From the IMG/VR virus record IMGVR_UViG_3300003885_000102, positions 1 to 23,603 of that record: a stretch of DNA of 23,603 bases; one strand, written 5' to 3'. The first letter of the stretch is position 1; each line of letters starts with the position of its first letter. A program made the translations under genes and the position numbers. The DNA comes from a virus. Under the pieces are notes generated by a model. It ran no database searches and was not told the DNA's origin. It was given only the letters and a program-made list of their open reading frames with translations. Positions 6,718 to 12,740 of this stretch are shown piece by piece.

Positions 6718-7517
6718 CAGAGGTAGCAGAAGAGCAAGACATCGAACAGGTAGAACAGGCGGAACAGGTAGAGGTAGGTCAAGAAGAGGGGCCACAGGAG
6801 AATCCTGAAGAAAGTTACATTGAGCAACGTGCGGCAAAAATGGGATGGGTACCGAAAGACGAGTTTCGGGGTGATGCCTCGCGCTGGCGTCCGGCTGACA
6901 AATTTGTTGAACGTGGCGATATGATGATTCCTATCTTGCATAAAAAGATCAGGAATCTGGAAAAGCAGCAAGCCGATAAAGACAAGGCCTTTGAGGGTTA
7001 CTTGGGTGATTTGCGGACGAAAATCCACGAGGACAAGGTTGAAGCGCATGAAACACGTAAACGTCAAGCCGTAGAGGAAGGCGATACCGAGGCTTATTCT
7101 CGCTTGTCGATGGATGCCCCTAAGAATGAACTGCCAGAATACAAGGCGCCCGCACCAACGGCAGACCCGGCCTTTGATGACTGGATAGCCGAAAACGACT
7201 GGTACCAAAGTGATTATGAAAAAAACCAAGAGGCCGAAAATTACGGGCGTTTTTTACGTAGCACGAATCCCGGCCTAGAAGGACGTGACTTTCTTGATGA
7301 AGTTTCTAAGCATGTAAGGAAAAAGTTTGAAAACCCAAATCGTCAAAAGGCGTCAGCGGTAGACGGTGGCACGCCAAAAGGTAAGCCACCTTCTGGCAAG
7401 TTATACGAACGCTTGCCCGAAGAGGCCAAGCAACAATTTAATGCGTTTGTTCGTGACGGTATTTTCAAAAATACAGCCGAGCATCGTGAAGCCTACGCAA
7501 AAGACGTTGTCGAGTAA
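6714..7517 (+). CDS. Capsid scaffolding protein
   Basis: A 267-aa, highly charged, mostly helical protein directly upstream of the capsid genes, as expected for the internal scaffold that guides procapsid assembly and then leaves. The N-terminus is a Glu/Gln-rich stretch with a short repeated EQ(V/A)E pattern. Next come RAAKMGWVPKDEFRG and DKFVERG, a recognisable start of this scaffold group, then a coiled-coil-like centre (about residues 80-130) and a basic C-terminal third, usual for the part of a scaffold that binds coat. It is linked to the GroES-like gene by an ATGA overlap. The assignment rests on composition, the N-terminal pattern and gene order. Confidence 0.8.
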   Translation: MTEVAEEQDIEQVEQAEQVEVGQEEGPQENPEESYIEQRAAKMGWVPKDEFRGDASRWRPADKFVERGDMMIPILHKKIRNLEKQQADKDKAFEGYLGDLRTKIHEDKVEAHETRKRQAVEEGDTEAYSRLSMDAPKNELPEYKAPAPTADPAFDDWIAENDWYQSDYEKNQEAENYGRFLRSTNPGLEGRDFLDEVSKHVRKKFENPNRQKASAVDGGTPKGKPPSGKLYERLPEEAKQQFNAFVRDGIFKNTAEHREAYAKDVVE

Positions 7518-7529
7518 GGGGAATACGTT

Positions 7530-8006
7530 ATGAGTTCATTGAATCTAAGCAGCGACAGAAAAAACAAAGGCCAAAAGGACAGAAAAAAACGTATCCCCGT
7601 CGGTGCGCAGCGCATCAAGGGTGCCGTCGATAACCTGGACCCGCGTTATCAATACCGTTGGGTGAGTGATACGCCAGGTCGTCTGGGTCGATTTTTAGAC
7701 GGTGGGTATGAAATGGTTCTAAAAGATGGCGTTACGATTGGCTCTCACGATGACAAGAATTCAAACTTGGGGTCGATGGTCTCTCAATACGCCGGACGTG
7801 ACCCGGCTGGCTTAGCCTATAACCGTTACCTCATGCGTATTCGCAATGAATTTTATAATGAGGATTTTGAAACCAAGCAGGCGTTGGTCGATGAAACGGA
7901 CAGGGCTATTCGGGCGGGAAAATTTAAACGTGGCGCGCATGCTGAAGCGGAATATGTACCCGCGTCGGGTATTACTATTTCGTCGAGCAGTCGTGTGCCT
8001 ACTTAG
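7530..8006 (+). CDS. Conserved phage structural-region protein preceding the capsid genes
   Basis: A 158-aa protein with a basic, disordered N-terminus (RKNKGQKDRKKRIPVG), the pattern D-P-x-Y-Q-Y-R-W-V-S-D-T-P-G-R-L-G-R-F-L-D-G-G-Y-E at about residues 37-61 and a helical C-terminal half with YLMRIRNEFYNEDFETKQ. Proteins with this 'YRWV-D ... R--RF--GGYE ... LMRI--E-Y-ED' layout are regularly found next to capsid genes in tailed phages, with no assigned function. A good GGGGAA ribosome-binding site precedes the ATG. It may be a minor head protein or an assembly factor; neither can be decided here. Confidence 0.7.
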   Translation: MSSLNLSSDRKNKGQKDRKKRIPVGAQRIKGAVDNLDPRYQYRWVSDTPGRLGRFLDGGYEMVLKDGVTIGSHDDKNSNLGSMVSQYAGRDPAGLAYNRYLMRIRNEFYNEDFETKQALVDETDRAIRAGKFKRGAHAEAEYVPASGITISSSSRVPT

Positions 8007-8017
8007 GAGTTTTTAAC

Positions 8018-8644
8018 ATGGCTAATGTAAATACGCCATTTGGGCTGAAGCCACTGCGTTACAAAAGTGGCTTACCCTACAATGGTGCGGCTGTACCGAT
8101 GTATATTTCTGCCGGGTATGCGACGGCTCTGTTCGTTGGTGACGCTGTCGTTAAGGTGGCTGCGGGTTCTAATGTTAACGGTGTCACGGTCCCGGGTGCT
8201 GGGTCTTTTCCGCCAGGTACGTTACCAGCGGTCGAAAGGGCTATTGCGGGTGCGGCGGCTCGAATGACGGGCGTTATTGTGGGATTCGCAGCAGTGCCTA
8301 CCGACTTGGAGAGTCAATACAATCCCGGTAATACAGAGCGGGTGGTATTTGTGGCGAATGATCCTCAGTTGGTCTTTGAGATTCAGGCCGATGGCTTGGC
8401 GGCGCCGACTGATGTCGGGGTGAATGCCAATCTGAACTATGCCGTGTCGGGTTCTACGGCTAGTGGTCTGTCGGGCGCACAGCTTGATACCGGTCTGATG
8501 GCGCCTGATGCAACCTATCAGCTTCTTATCTTGCAAATGGTTAATCGTGAGGATGTCGATATCGCGTTTACGAATGCAAAGTTTGAAGTAATGATCAATC
8601 AGCACACCGAAAACCAAGGTACCGTTGGTACGGTCGGCGTATAA
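8018..8644 (+). CDS. Probable head decoration / capsid-associated structural protein
   Basis: A 208-aa protein starting MANVNTPFGLKPLRYKSG, the typical opening of a common phage virion protein ('N-T-P-F-G-x-x-P-x-R'). The rest is beta-rich and small-residue-rich, with GVIVGFAAVP in the middle, DPQLVFEIQADG, and a C-terminal KFEVMINQHTE that matches the family's ending. It lies between the scaffold and the major capsid gene with a strong AGGAG ribosome-binding site, implying high expression. In relatives it is annotated as a structural protein; a surface-decoration role is inferred from context and beta-rich composition. Confidence 0.75.
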   Translation: MANVNTPFGLKPLRYKSGLPYNGAAVPMYISAGYATALFVGDAVVKVAAGSNVNGVTVPGAGSFPPGTLPAVERAIAGAAARMTGVIVGFAAVPTDLESQYNPGNTERVVFVANDPQLVFEIQADGLAAPTDVGVNANLNYAVSGSTASGLSGAQLDTGLMAPDATYQLLILQMVNREDVDIAFTNAKFEVMINQHTENQGTVGTVGV

Positions 8645-8655
8645 GGGGATAAATC

Positions 8656-9567
8656 ATGGCAGTTATTACTAGTGGTAATCATCCCAAACTCTTATGGCCG
8701 GGTATTAAGGCGATTTGGGGGCGGTCATACGGTCAGCATGCAATGGAATATAGCGATATATTCGATTCAGATAATTCGACGCAATCGTATGAAGAGGATC
8801 TGCATATTACGGGGTTTGGTTTAGCACCCGTTAAGGCTGAGGGTAATTCAACAACGTACGATTCGGAAACGCAGGGTTATACGTCGCGTTATACGAATGT
8901 AGCTTATTCGTTGGGTTATATCGTGACGCGGGAAGAACGTGACGACAATCTTTACATGAAGTCGTCTAAGACCCGCGCTACTGCGCTGGCTTTCTCTATG
9001 GTCCAGACGGAAGAAAATGTTGCGGCCAATGTGATTAATCGGGGCTTTAATCCGATCTATCCCGGTGGGGATGGCGTTGAGTTGTTTTCGGTGGCGCATA
9101 CCGATGACGTGGGGGGCGTCTGGTCTAATCGGCTGGCGGTTGGGGCTGATTTGAGTGAGGCGGCGTTAGAGGACTTGCTGATTCAAATTTCGGATGCCCG
9201 TAACGGCAAAAACCTGAAAATCAGTATTTCGGGTCAAAAGTTGCTTATTCCAACCGCGTTGCAGTTTGAGGCGGAACGTATCTTAAATACGTCACTACGG
9301 TCGGGCACAGCGGACAATGATGTTAATGCCATGCGTTCACGCGGTTTGCTGCCGGGTGGTATTGCGATTAATCATTATTTTACCGATCCCGATGCCTTTT
9401 ACATCAAGACCAATGCACCAGAAGGTATGAAGAAGTACAACCGTGTTGCTATGCAGTTCACGCAGGATAATGACTTCGATACGGATAACGCCAAGGCTAA
9501 GGCCTATGTGCGCTATGCCTTCGGATGGACGGACCCGCGTGGTATGTACGGTAGCCCGGGCGCTTAA
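8656..9567 (+). CDS. Major capsid protein (Mu gpT-like, HK97 fold probable)
   Basis: A 303-aa protein resembling the gpT-type major head subunit group. Recognisable points are the N-terminal GIKAIWGRSY and YSDIFD, LGYIVTREERDDNLY (about residues 87-101) followed by a helix, LFSVAHTDDVGGVWSN in the middle, KLLIPTALQFEAERIL and the C-terminal KAYVRYAFGWTDPRGMYGSPGA. Position after scaffold and decoration genes, length, and an AAGGGGA ribosome-binding site (strong expression) support it as the coat subunit. A strong hairpin follows. The HK97 fold is expected for the family, not visible. Naming it Mu-like is less certain than the role. Confidence 0.85.
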   Translation: MAVITSGNHPKLLWPGIKAIWGRSYGQHAMEYSDIFDSDNSTQSYEEDLHITGFGLAPVKAEGNSTTYDSETQGYTSRYTNVAYSLGYIVTREERDDNLYMKSSKTRATALAFSMVQTEENVAANVINRGFNPIYPGGDGVELFSVAHTDDVGGVWSNRLAVGADLSEAALEDLLIQISDARNGKNLKISISGQKLLIPTALQFEAERILNTSLRSGTADNDVNAMRSRGLLPGGIAINHYFTDPDAFYIKTNAPEGMKKYNRVAMQFTQDNDFDTDNAKAKAYVRYAFGWTDPRGMYGSPGA

Positions 9568-9577
9568 AAGTAGTGTC

Positions 9578-9612
9578 TTGCAGCGGCGGCCAGGAAATGG
9601 CCGCCATTGCAA
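9578..9612. terminator. Strong hairpin between convergent capsid gene and antisense cassette
   Basis: GGCGGCCA and TGGCCGCC form an eight-base stem around a GGAAA loop. The outer bases TTGCA and TGCAA extend it after a two-base mismatch, from 9578 to 9612. The plus strand continues with an A/T-rich stretch and a T run at 9628-9633, not directly after the stem. It separates two convergent genes and probably stops transcription from either side, although the U-tract is imperfect in both directions. Confidence 0.6.
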
Positions 9613-9614
9613 TA

Positions 9615-9869
9615 TTATTGAATATTCTTTTTTGACGTTAGATTGCTTTGAGCAATAGCCAGAATTTTAGACTGGGTTGCTTGTATTTGCTTTAGCTGTT
9701 CTTGAATGCCACCTAATTCCCGCGCCTGACTTAATAGGACACCAGCGATTAACATCGTCAATCCCGTTAATGCCGCTAAGGCCCATTGGGTGAATTTCTG
9801 ATTGACTTTTATGCTCACGATATCGTTTGGTGATAACGGCATGTGCGCTTTAATTGTCTTGGTGTTCAT
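9615..9869 (-). CDS. Small membrane protein with C-terminal coiled coil (antisense cassette gene 3)
   Basis: An 84-aa protein with a hydrophilic N-terminus, one strong membrane segment (WALAALTGLTMLIAGVLLS, about residues 29-47) and a helix with heptad character (LGGIQEQLKQIQATQSKIL). There is no signal peptidase site. Its start overlaps the preceding gene by ATGA. The same layout, a short N-terminus, one membrane helix and a coiled coil, is found in the preceding gene, so the two products may pair. A holin, an inner-membrane spanin or a superinfection-exclusion factor would each fit the shape; no motif chooses between them. A second ATG at residue 10 is a possible start. Confidence 0.65.
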   Translation of the reverse strand: MNTKTIKAHMPLSPNDIVSIKVNQKFTQWALAALTGLTMLIAGVLLSQARELGGIQEQLKQIQATQSKILAIAQSNLTSKKNIQ

Positions 9870-10138
9870 TTGTCGGCCTTCAATAGTCTTGATATTTCTT
9901 TTTGACCGGTGGCGAGCGTTTTTTGGTTTTCTGCCAATGATTTTTGGTTGGTTTCTAATGCCTTGACGGTCTTTTTAATATCGTCCAGGTCTTTAAGTTG
10001 ATATTTAATGATACCAAGGTCCGTTTTTGTCTCGATCATGAGGCTGCCTAAGAGCAATACAACGGCAAAGGTCAGGCCTGATATCCATACCGATAGCTGC
10101 CCGGGGATACGGTCGACAGTTTCGCTGTGCGCTTTCAT
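9866..10138 (-). CDS. Small membrane protein with C-terminal coiled coil (antisense cassette gene 2)
   Basis: A 90-aa protein with a short hydrophilic N-terminus, one membrane helix (WISGLTFAVVLLLGSLMI, about residues 18-35) and a long coiled coil in which NQKSLAE-NQKTLAT-GQKEISR forms three successive heptads. It overlaps both neighbours by ATGA, so all three genes of the cassette are probably translated together. It shares architecture with the next gene. Membrane-anchored helices of this kind occur in inner-membrane spanins and in small exclusion proteins, but it is shorter than most spanin subunits and no outer-membrane partner is next to it. Function unresolved. Confidence 0.68.
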   Translation of the reverse strand: MKAHSETVDRIPGQLSVWISGLTFAVVLLLGSLMIETKTDLGIIKYQLKDLDDIKKTVKALETNQKSLAENQKTLATGQKEISRLLKADK

Positions 10139-10371
10139 TTTACGGCGCTCAGCAGTTCGGGAATGACAAGCTGACGAATGTCGCCGTTGTCTTGATTGGC
10201 GGACACGATGATCCGGCCATTGGCGATTTCATCAAGTGCCCAGCTTAACAATGTCAGCGATGCCGTCGTTATTTTTCGGTACGATTGGCGGCCCATGTGA
10301 TGCTGGATGGCCTGTAGTTGTTGGGTGTCGATGCGTACCCGGATATCAGTTTGGTCGTGAACGTTTTCCAT
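10135..10371 (-). CDS. Ribbon-helix-helix-like small regulator (antisense cassette gene 1)
   Basis: A 78-aa protein. DIRVRID (residues 9-15) looks like the DNA-contacting strand of a ribbon-helix-helix fold, followed by two helices (TQQLQAIQHHMG and a second one in ITTASLTLLSWALDEI). It ends with N-G-R-I-I-V-S-A-N ... I-R-Q-L-V-I-P-E-L, the usual tail of small phage/plasmid proteins of this class. The frame is open to 10542, but ATG 10371 is preferred: AAGGGA lies eight bases upstream, the domain begins right after it, and the extension would run through the promoter. First gene of a three-gene cassette with its own promoter; autoregulation is plausible because of the GACA boxes in its leader. 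Confidence 0.65.
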   Translation of the reverse strand: MENVHDQTDIRVRIDTQQLQAIQHHMGRQSYRKITTASLTLLSWALDEIANGRIIVSANQDNGDIRQLVIPELLSAVK

Positions 10372-10375
10372 ATAG

Positions 10376-10413
10376 TGTCCCTTTTGTTGTCTTATTTGTC
10401 CCGCTATGTTGTC
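10376..10413 (-). promoter_or_regulatory. Four GACA boxes in the leader of the antisense cassette (possible operator)
   Basis: On the minus strand GACA occurs four times in 38 bases (plus positions 10376-10379, 10388-10391, 10397-10400, 10410-10413), at steps of 12, 9 and 13 bases. The boxes lie between the -10 box and the start codon of the ribbon-helix-helix-like gene. Such regulators often bind short direct repeats about one helical turn apart, so autorepression is possible. A four-base word is weak evidence by itself. Confidence 0.3.
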
Positions 10414-10424
10414 CTCATTATAGG
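10396..10424 (+). promoter_or_regulatory. Weak rightward promoter candidate overlapping the antisense promoter
   Basis: TTGTCC (10396-10401), 17 bases, TATAGG (10419-10424). Each hexamer matches sigma70 at four of six positions. It would restart rightward transcription after the hairpin at 9578-9612 and reach the gene starting at 10481. It overlaps the -10 box of the leftward promoter, so the two could not be used at once. Weak evidence on sequence alone. Confidence 0.3.
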
Positions 10425-10445
10425 GCAATTTTGCGGCTTTATCAA
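10417..10445 (-). promoter_or_regulatory. Near-consensus sigma70 promoter of the antisense cassette
   Basis: On the minus strand TTGATA (plus positions 10440-10445) is followed after exactly 17 bases by TATAAT (10417-10422). The -10 box is a perfect match and the -35 box five of six. The expected start is near 10410, giving a leader of about 38 bases to the ATG at 10371. This is the best promoter I see in the window, and it points against the surrounding virion genes. Confidence 0.75.
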
Positions 10446-10480
10446 TGTACTGCCACGTTTTGTGGTGCTCAGGGGGTTTT

Positions 10481-10993
10481 ATGAGTGGTACTAATTTTCG
10501 GTCGGGCGTTTGTGTCCGCAAGCAATACAACGGTTCTGTCATTCAGAGCGATAGATCGGCGAATGCAGCGGTCTCGAAGCTTATTCGCAGGTCAGCGGTG
10601 ATTCACTGTGATGCGCAGACAGTAGAGACGCCCACCGCCTTCGTCTTTCCCTCTAAGGCCATTGTGCGCGAGGTGTTGTTGAATGTCCTTATTCCCGAGG
10701 CCGTTACCGTGCAAGTGGGGTTAATGGGTCCGTTCGCAAACTCGCAGGCCTATGCGGTGCTATTGAGTGTGGCGGCGGTCGGCGTCAAAAACGGTAGTTT
10801 GCTGGATGGGGCTATTACCTTGGGTGATTATCTCTATGAAGAGACGGGTGTGGGTGCGACTGTCGCTTATGCGCGCATGCCAGACCTTTTCGCCGGGGGT
10901 GGTCGCGTTTCTTATAGTTGTTCTGCTGGTGCGGCATTAACCGTTTTCGATATCCTGATCGACTACGACGAAGTCGTCGAAGAGGTTCAATAA
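10481..10993 (+). CDS. Minor virion protein, unknown
   Basis: A 170-aa beta-rich protein with alternating small and hydrophobic residues (SKAIVREVLLNVLIPEAVTVQVGLMG), a Gly/Ala-rich middle and an acidic end (IDYDEVVEEVQ). I do not recognise a named family, but proteins of this composition sit between coat and head-completion genes in many phages and are found in virions. I chose ATG 10481, preceded by a GGGGG Shine-Dalgarno; the earlier TTG at 10445 would overlap the antisense promoter and adds an unlikely Cys/Trp-rich leader. It is the first rightward gene after the antisense cassette and ends one base before the next start. Confidence 0.65.
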   Translation: MSGTNFRSGVCVRKQYNGSVIQSDRSANAAVSKLIRRSAVIHCDAQTVETPTAFVFPSKAIVREVLLNVLIPEAVTVQVGLMGPFANSQAYAVLLSVAAVGVKNGSLLDGAITLGDYLYEETGVGATVAYARMPDLFAGGGRVSYSCSAGAALTVFDILIDYDEVVEEVQ

Positions 10994-10994
10994 C

Positions 10995-11276
10995 ATGGCG
11001 GCCATCGGCAGACGTAGCAAGATCAATGTCGTGGTCACGGCAGACGGTGATTACTTTATTGTGACCACGGTCTGTGAGACGGGCACGGTCACGGTAGACG
11101 GTACCGCGACGGCACTCATCGGGCGTGAGGATAGTGGTGGCAATTTTGTCGCCTATCTTAATTCGGCAGTTGATGCAGGTGGCAAGCTGGTCAATCACGG
11201 TCTCGGCGAACGCCTGATGGTGAGAATTTCCGGTATTGCGGCGACGGTCACCATCGGTTATGCCCCGGGTTGCTGA
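10995..11276 (+). CDS. Small beta-rich protein, probable virion component
   Basis: A 93-aa protein composed almost wholly of predicted short strands (INVVVTADGDYFIVTTV, TGTVTVDGTATAL, RLMVRISGIAATVTIGYAPG), the look of a small beta-sandwich or decoration domain. It follows the 170-aa protein by one base after a GAGG-type ribosome-binding site, so the two are probably made together. No specific family recognised. A capsid or tail decoration role is inference from composition and position. Confidence 0.6.
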   Translation: MAAIGRRSKINVVVTADGDYFIVTTVCETGTVTVDGTATALIGREDSGGNFVAYLNSAVDAGGKLVNHGLGERLMVRISGIAATVTIGYAPGC

Positions 11277-11310
11277 TGGGGGGTAATCCCGGCTAAAGCG
11301 AGGGGGCGTT

Positions 11311-11712
11311 ATGCCTTTGTGGATAATGTTGATCTTCTGTCTCTTGTCGGGGTGCTCTTCCTCGCCGTTAATTCGTGGCGCTATCGATAGTGTTAGAGAC
11401 AGGCATATCTACATTATTATTAAGCATGAATGGGAGTGCCCCGTGGGACGATCAGACTATTACAAGCATGGTGACAATAATGTTATCTGTGATCGCTGTG
11501 GTTTCAAGTATAAAGCCAGCCAGTTAAGACGCGAATGGAACGGTCTATGGACCTGTCCTTTTGATTGGGAGCCCCGCCACCCTCAAGACCTTATTAAATC
11601 AAAACACGATGATCAGCGGCCTAGTCTTTCACGTCCTGGGGCGGAAGATATTTTTATCCCGGCGGTACCGTTTGCAAATGCCGGTATCGATCAGGTATCG
11701 ATCAGAACGTAA
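11311..11712 (+). CDS. Zinc-ribbon/REJ gene, 5' part, frameshifted by an 11-bp duplication
   Basis: A 133-aa open frame. It begins with a lipoprotein-like signal (hydrophobic IMLIFCLL, lipobox L12-S-G-C15) after a GAGGGGG ribosome-binding site. Residues 45-95 match a common small phage zinc-ribbon family (YKHGDNNVICDRCGFKYKAS ... EWNGLWTCPFDWEPRHPQD) with C60-x-x-C63 and C82, but D85 stands where a fourth Cys is often found. The family usually starts near G-R-S-D-Y-Y-K, and a GTG at 11443 with GGGAG upstream is a fair alternative start. The end, F-A-N-A-G-I-D-Q, is the opening of a REJ/PKD-type Ig domain that continues in another frame at 11694. So this is the 5' part of a broken 468-codon gene. 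Confidence 0.65.
   Translation: MPLWIMLIFCLLSGCSSSPLIRGAIDSVRDRHIYIIIKHEWECPVGRSDYYKHGDNNVICDRCGFKYKASQLRREWNGLWTCPFDWEPRHPQDLIKSKHDDQRPSLSRPGAEDIFIPAVPFANAGIDQVSIRT
11683..11704 (+). repeat. Perfect 11-bp tandem duplication causing a frameshift
   Basis: GGTATCGATCA occurs twice, head to tail, at 11683-11693 and 11694-11704. Removing one copy joins the two flanking frames into A-N-A-G-I-D-Q-N-V-I-V-L-D-L-V-Q-L-D-G, a canonical REJ/PKD domain start, and makes 11311-12728 one open frame of 468 codons. With two copies, translation ends at the TAA at 11710-11712. Confidence 0.9.
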
Positions 11713-11726
11713 TTGTCCTCGATCTG

Positions 11727-12728
11727 GTGCAATTAGACGGCTCACTGAGCCAGGATACGGACGGTTTGTTATTAACCTATCTGTGGACGCAAATTTCAGG
11801 TCCGACAGTGACGTTAAGTTCCAATACGGTTAGTCAGCCAACCTTTGTCGCGCCAAATTTTTTCACTAGCGAAACCCTTCAGTTTTCATTAGTCGTTAAC
11901 AACGGTGGAAAATCAAGCCAGCCAAATACCGTTAACATAGCCGTCAACCTTGTCCCGGGCGCGTGGGATGTCGCCAACATGGTCGCAGCGGGCACCTTCG
12001 ATGTCAGTGTGTTGAGCGAATCGGCCTACCATTGTGTCGTCGAGGCCGATGGTAAATATTTGTTCTGGGCAGTATTTCAATCAAATTTGTTACATCGGGT
12101 GACATTGTTGGACCCGTGGAATGTATTGAGTATCGACATGGGTACGCTACAGACCTATACAGTGACGTTAAATACTATCGGTATAGGGTTTAATCTCGAT
12201 GGCTCGATCATGATTACGACGGATGATACGAATAGATTTATAGAACACGCTATGACGTCGCCCTACGATTTAAATGCCACTACACCAACCGGTAAGGTGG
12301 CGTCTACAGGTATCGTGGGGGTTAACGCTACAGGGGGTCTGCATTTGCATCGGTCGGGAAGTCGGGCCTATGTTGGTAAATTCCTTTCCGGTGCGGGTAA
12401 TATCTACAGCTATACATTATCGAATTTCGATATAAATACCATCGCCCTAGAGGTGGCAAATATCCTGCCGGTACTTTATGCCAATCAGCGCGTCTATCAA
12501 CCCTATGTTCGGGAGGATGGGGCGCGAGCCTACATGGCTTTAAATGCCAATACGAATTTCGATAATATCGATCTATCGCCCGACTACGATCTAACGAGCG
12601 CGGTATTGGGCAATAATTTTGGTTTCCCGGGAACAAGTTCCTATGGCATTTATTGGAAGCCGGATGGGTCGCGGATTTACCGATTAGGAACCACTAGCTT
12701 GATCACACAATACGACGTTACATTATAA
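11727..12728 (+). CDS. REJ/PKD-type Ig domain plus propeller-like virion protein, 3' part of frameshifted gene
   Basis: A 333-aa open frame from a GTG at 11727, but real homology starts upstream at 11694 and in the previous frame. Residues 1 to about 75 complete a REJ/PKD-type Ig domain (QLDGSLSQDTDGLLLTYLWT, GPTVTLSSNTVSQPTFVAP). The remaining 250 residues hold repeats ending in an aromatic strand motif such as GSRIYRLGTTSLITQYDVTL and ending-related units (LHLHRSGSRAYVGKF, VREDGARAYMALN), as in beta-propeller proteins with 'K-P-D-G-x-x-x-Y' repeats. Such a protein would be an exposed head or tail decoration or carbohydrate binder. No convincing ribosome-binding site precedes the GTG, so expression may depend on a frameshift, on loss of one 11-bp copy, or may not occur. 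Confidence 0.65.
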   Translation: MQLDGSLSQDTDGLLLTYLWTQISGPTVTLSSNTVSQPTFVAPNFFTSETLQFSLVVNNGGKSSQPNTVNIAVNLVPGAWDVANMVAAGTFDVSVLSESAYHCVVEADGKYLFWAVFQSNLLHRVTLLDPWNVLSIDMGTLQTYTVTLNTIGIGFNLDGSIMITTDDTNRFIEHAMTSPYDLNATTPTGKVASTGIVGVNATGGLHLHRSGSRAYVGKFLSGAGNIYSYTLSNFDINTIALEVANILPVLYANQRVYQPYVREDGARAYMALNANTNFDNIDLSPDYDLTSAVLGNNFGFPGTSSYGIYWKPDGSRIYRLGTTSLITQYDVTL

Positions 12729-12740
12729 TCGCGAGGCTTT

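Noticed and set aside
6742-6775. Short GAACAGG-type repeats at the start of the scaffold gene
   Set aside because: They encode the EQ(V/A)E-rich acidic N-terminus. They are imperfect, short and explained by coding for a low-complexity segment.
6627-7229. Minus-strand 200-codon frame that reads like a multi-pass membrane protein
   Set aside because: It is antisense to the GroES-like and scaffold genes. The Phe/Leu-rich sequence is the mirror of Glu/Lys/Gln codons on the plus strand.
8222-8617. Minus-strand 131-codon frame antisense to the decoration protein
   Set aside because: It is rich in His/Arg/Ile as an antisense shadow, and the plus-strand gene has a clear family start and end.
10372-10542. 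N-terminal extension of the ribbon-helix-helix-like gene to 10542
   Set aside because: It would be upstream of, and cross, a near-consensus promoter. ATG 10371 has a good ribosome-binding site and directly precedes the domain.
11561-11833. Plus-strand 90-codon frame overlapping the frameshift
   Set aside because: It is the third frame, with no family likeness. The real continuation of the Ig domain is in the frame entering at 11694.
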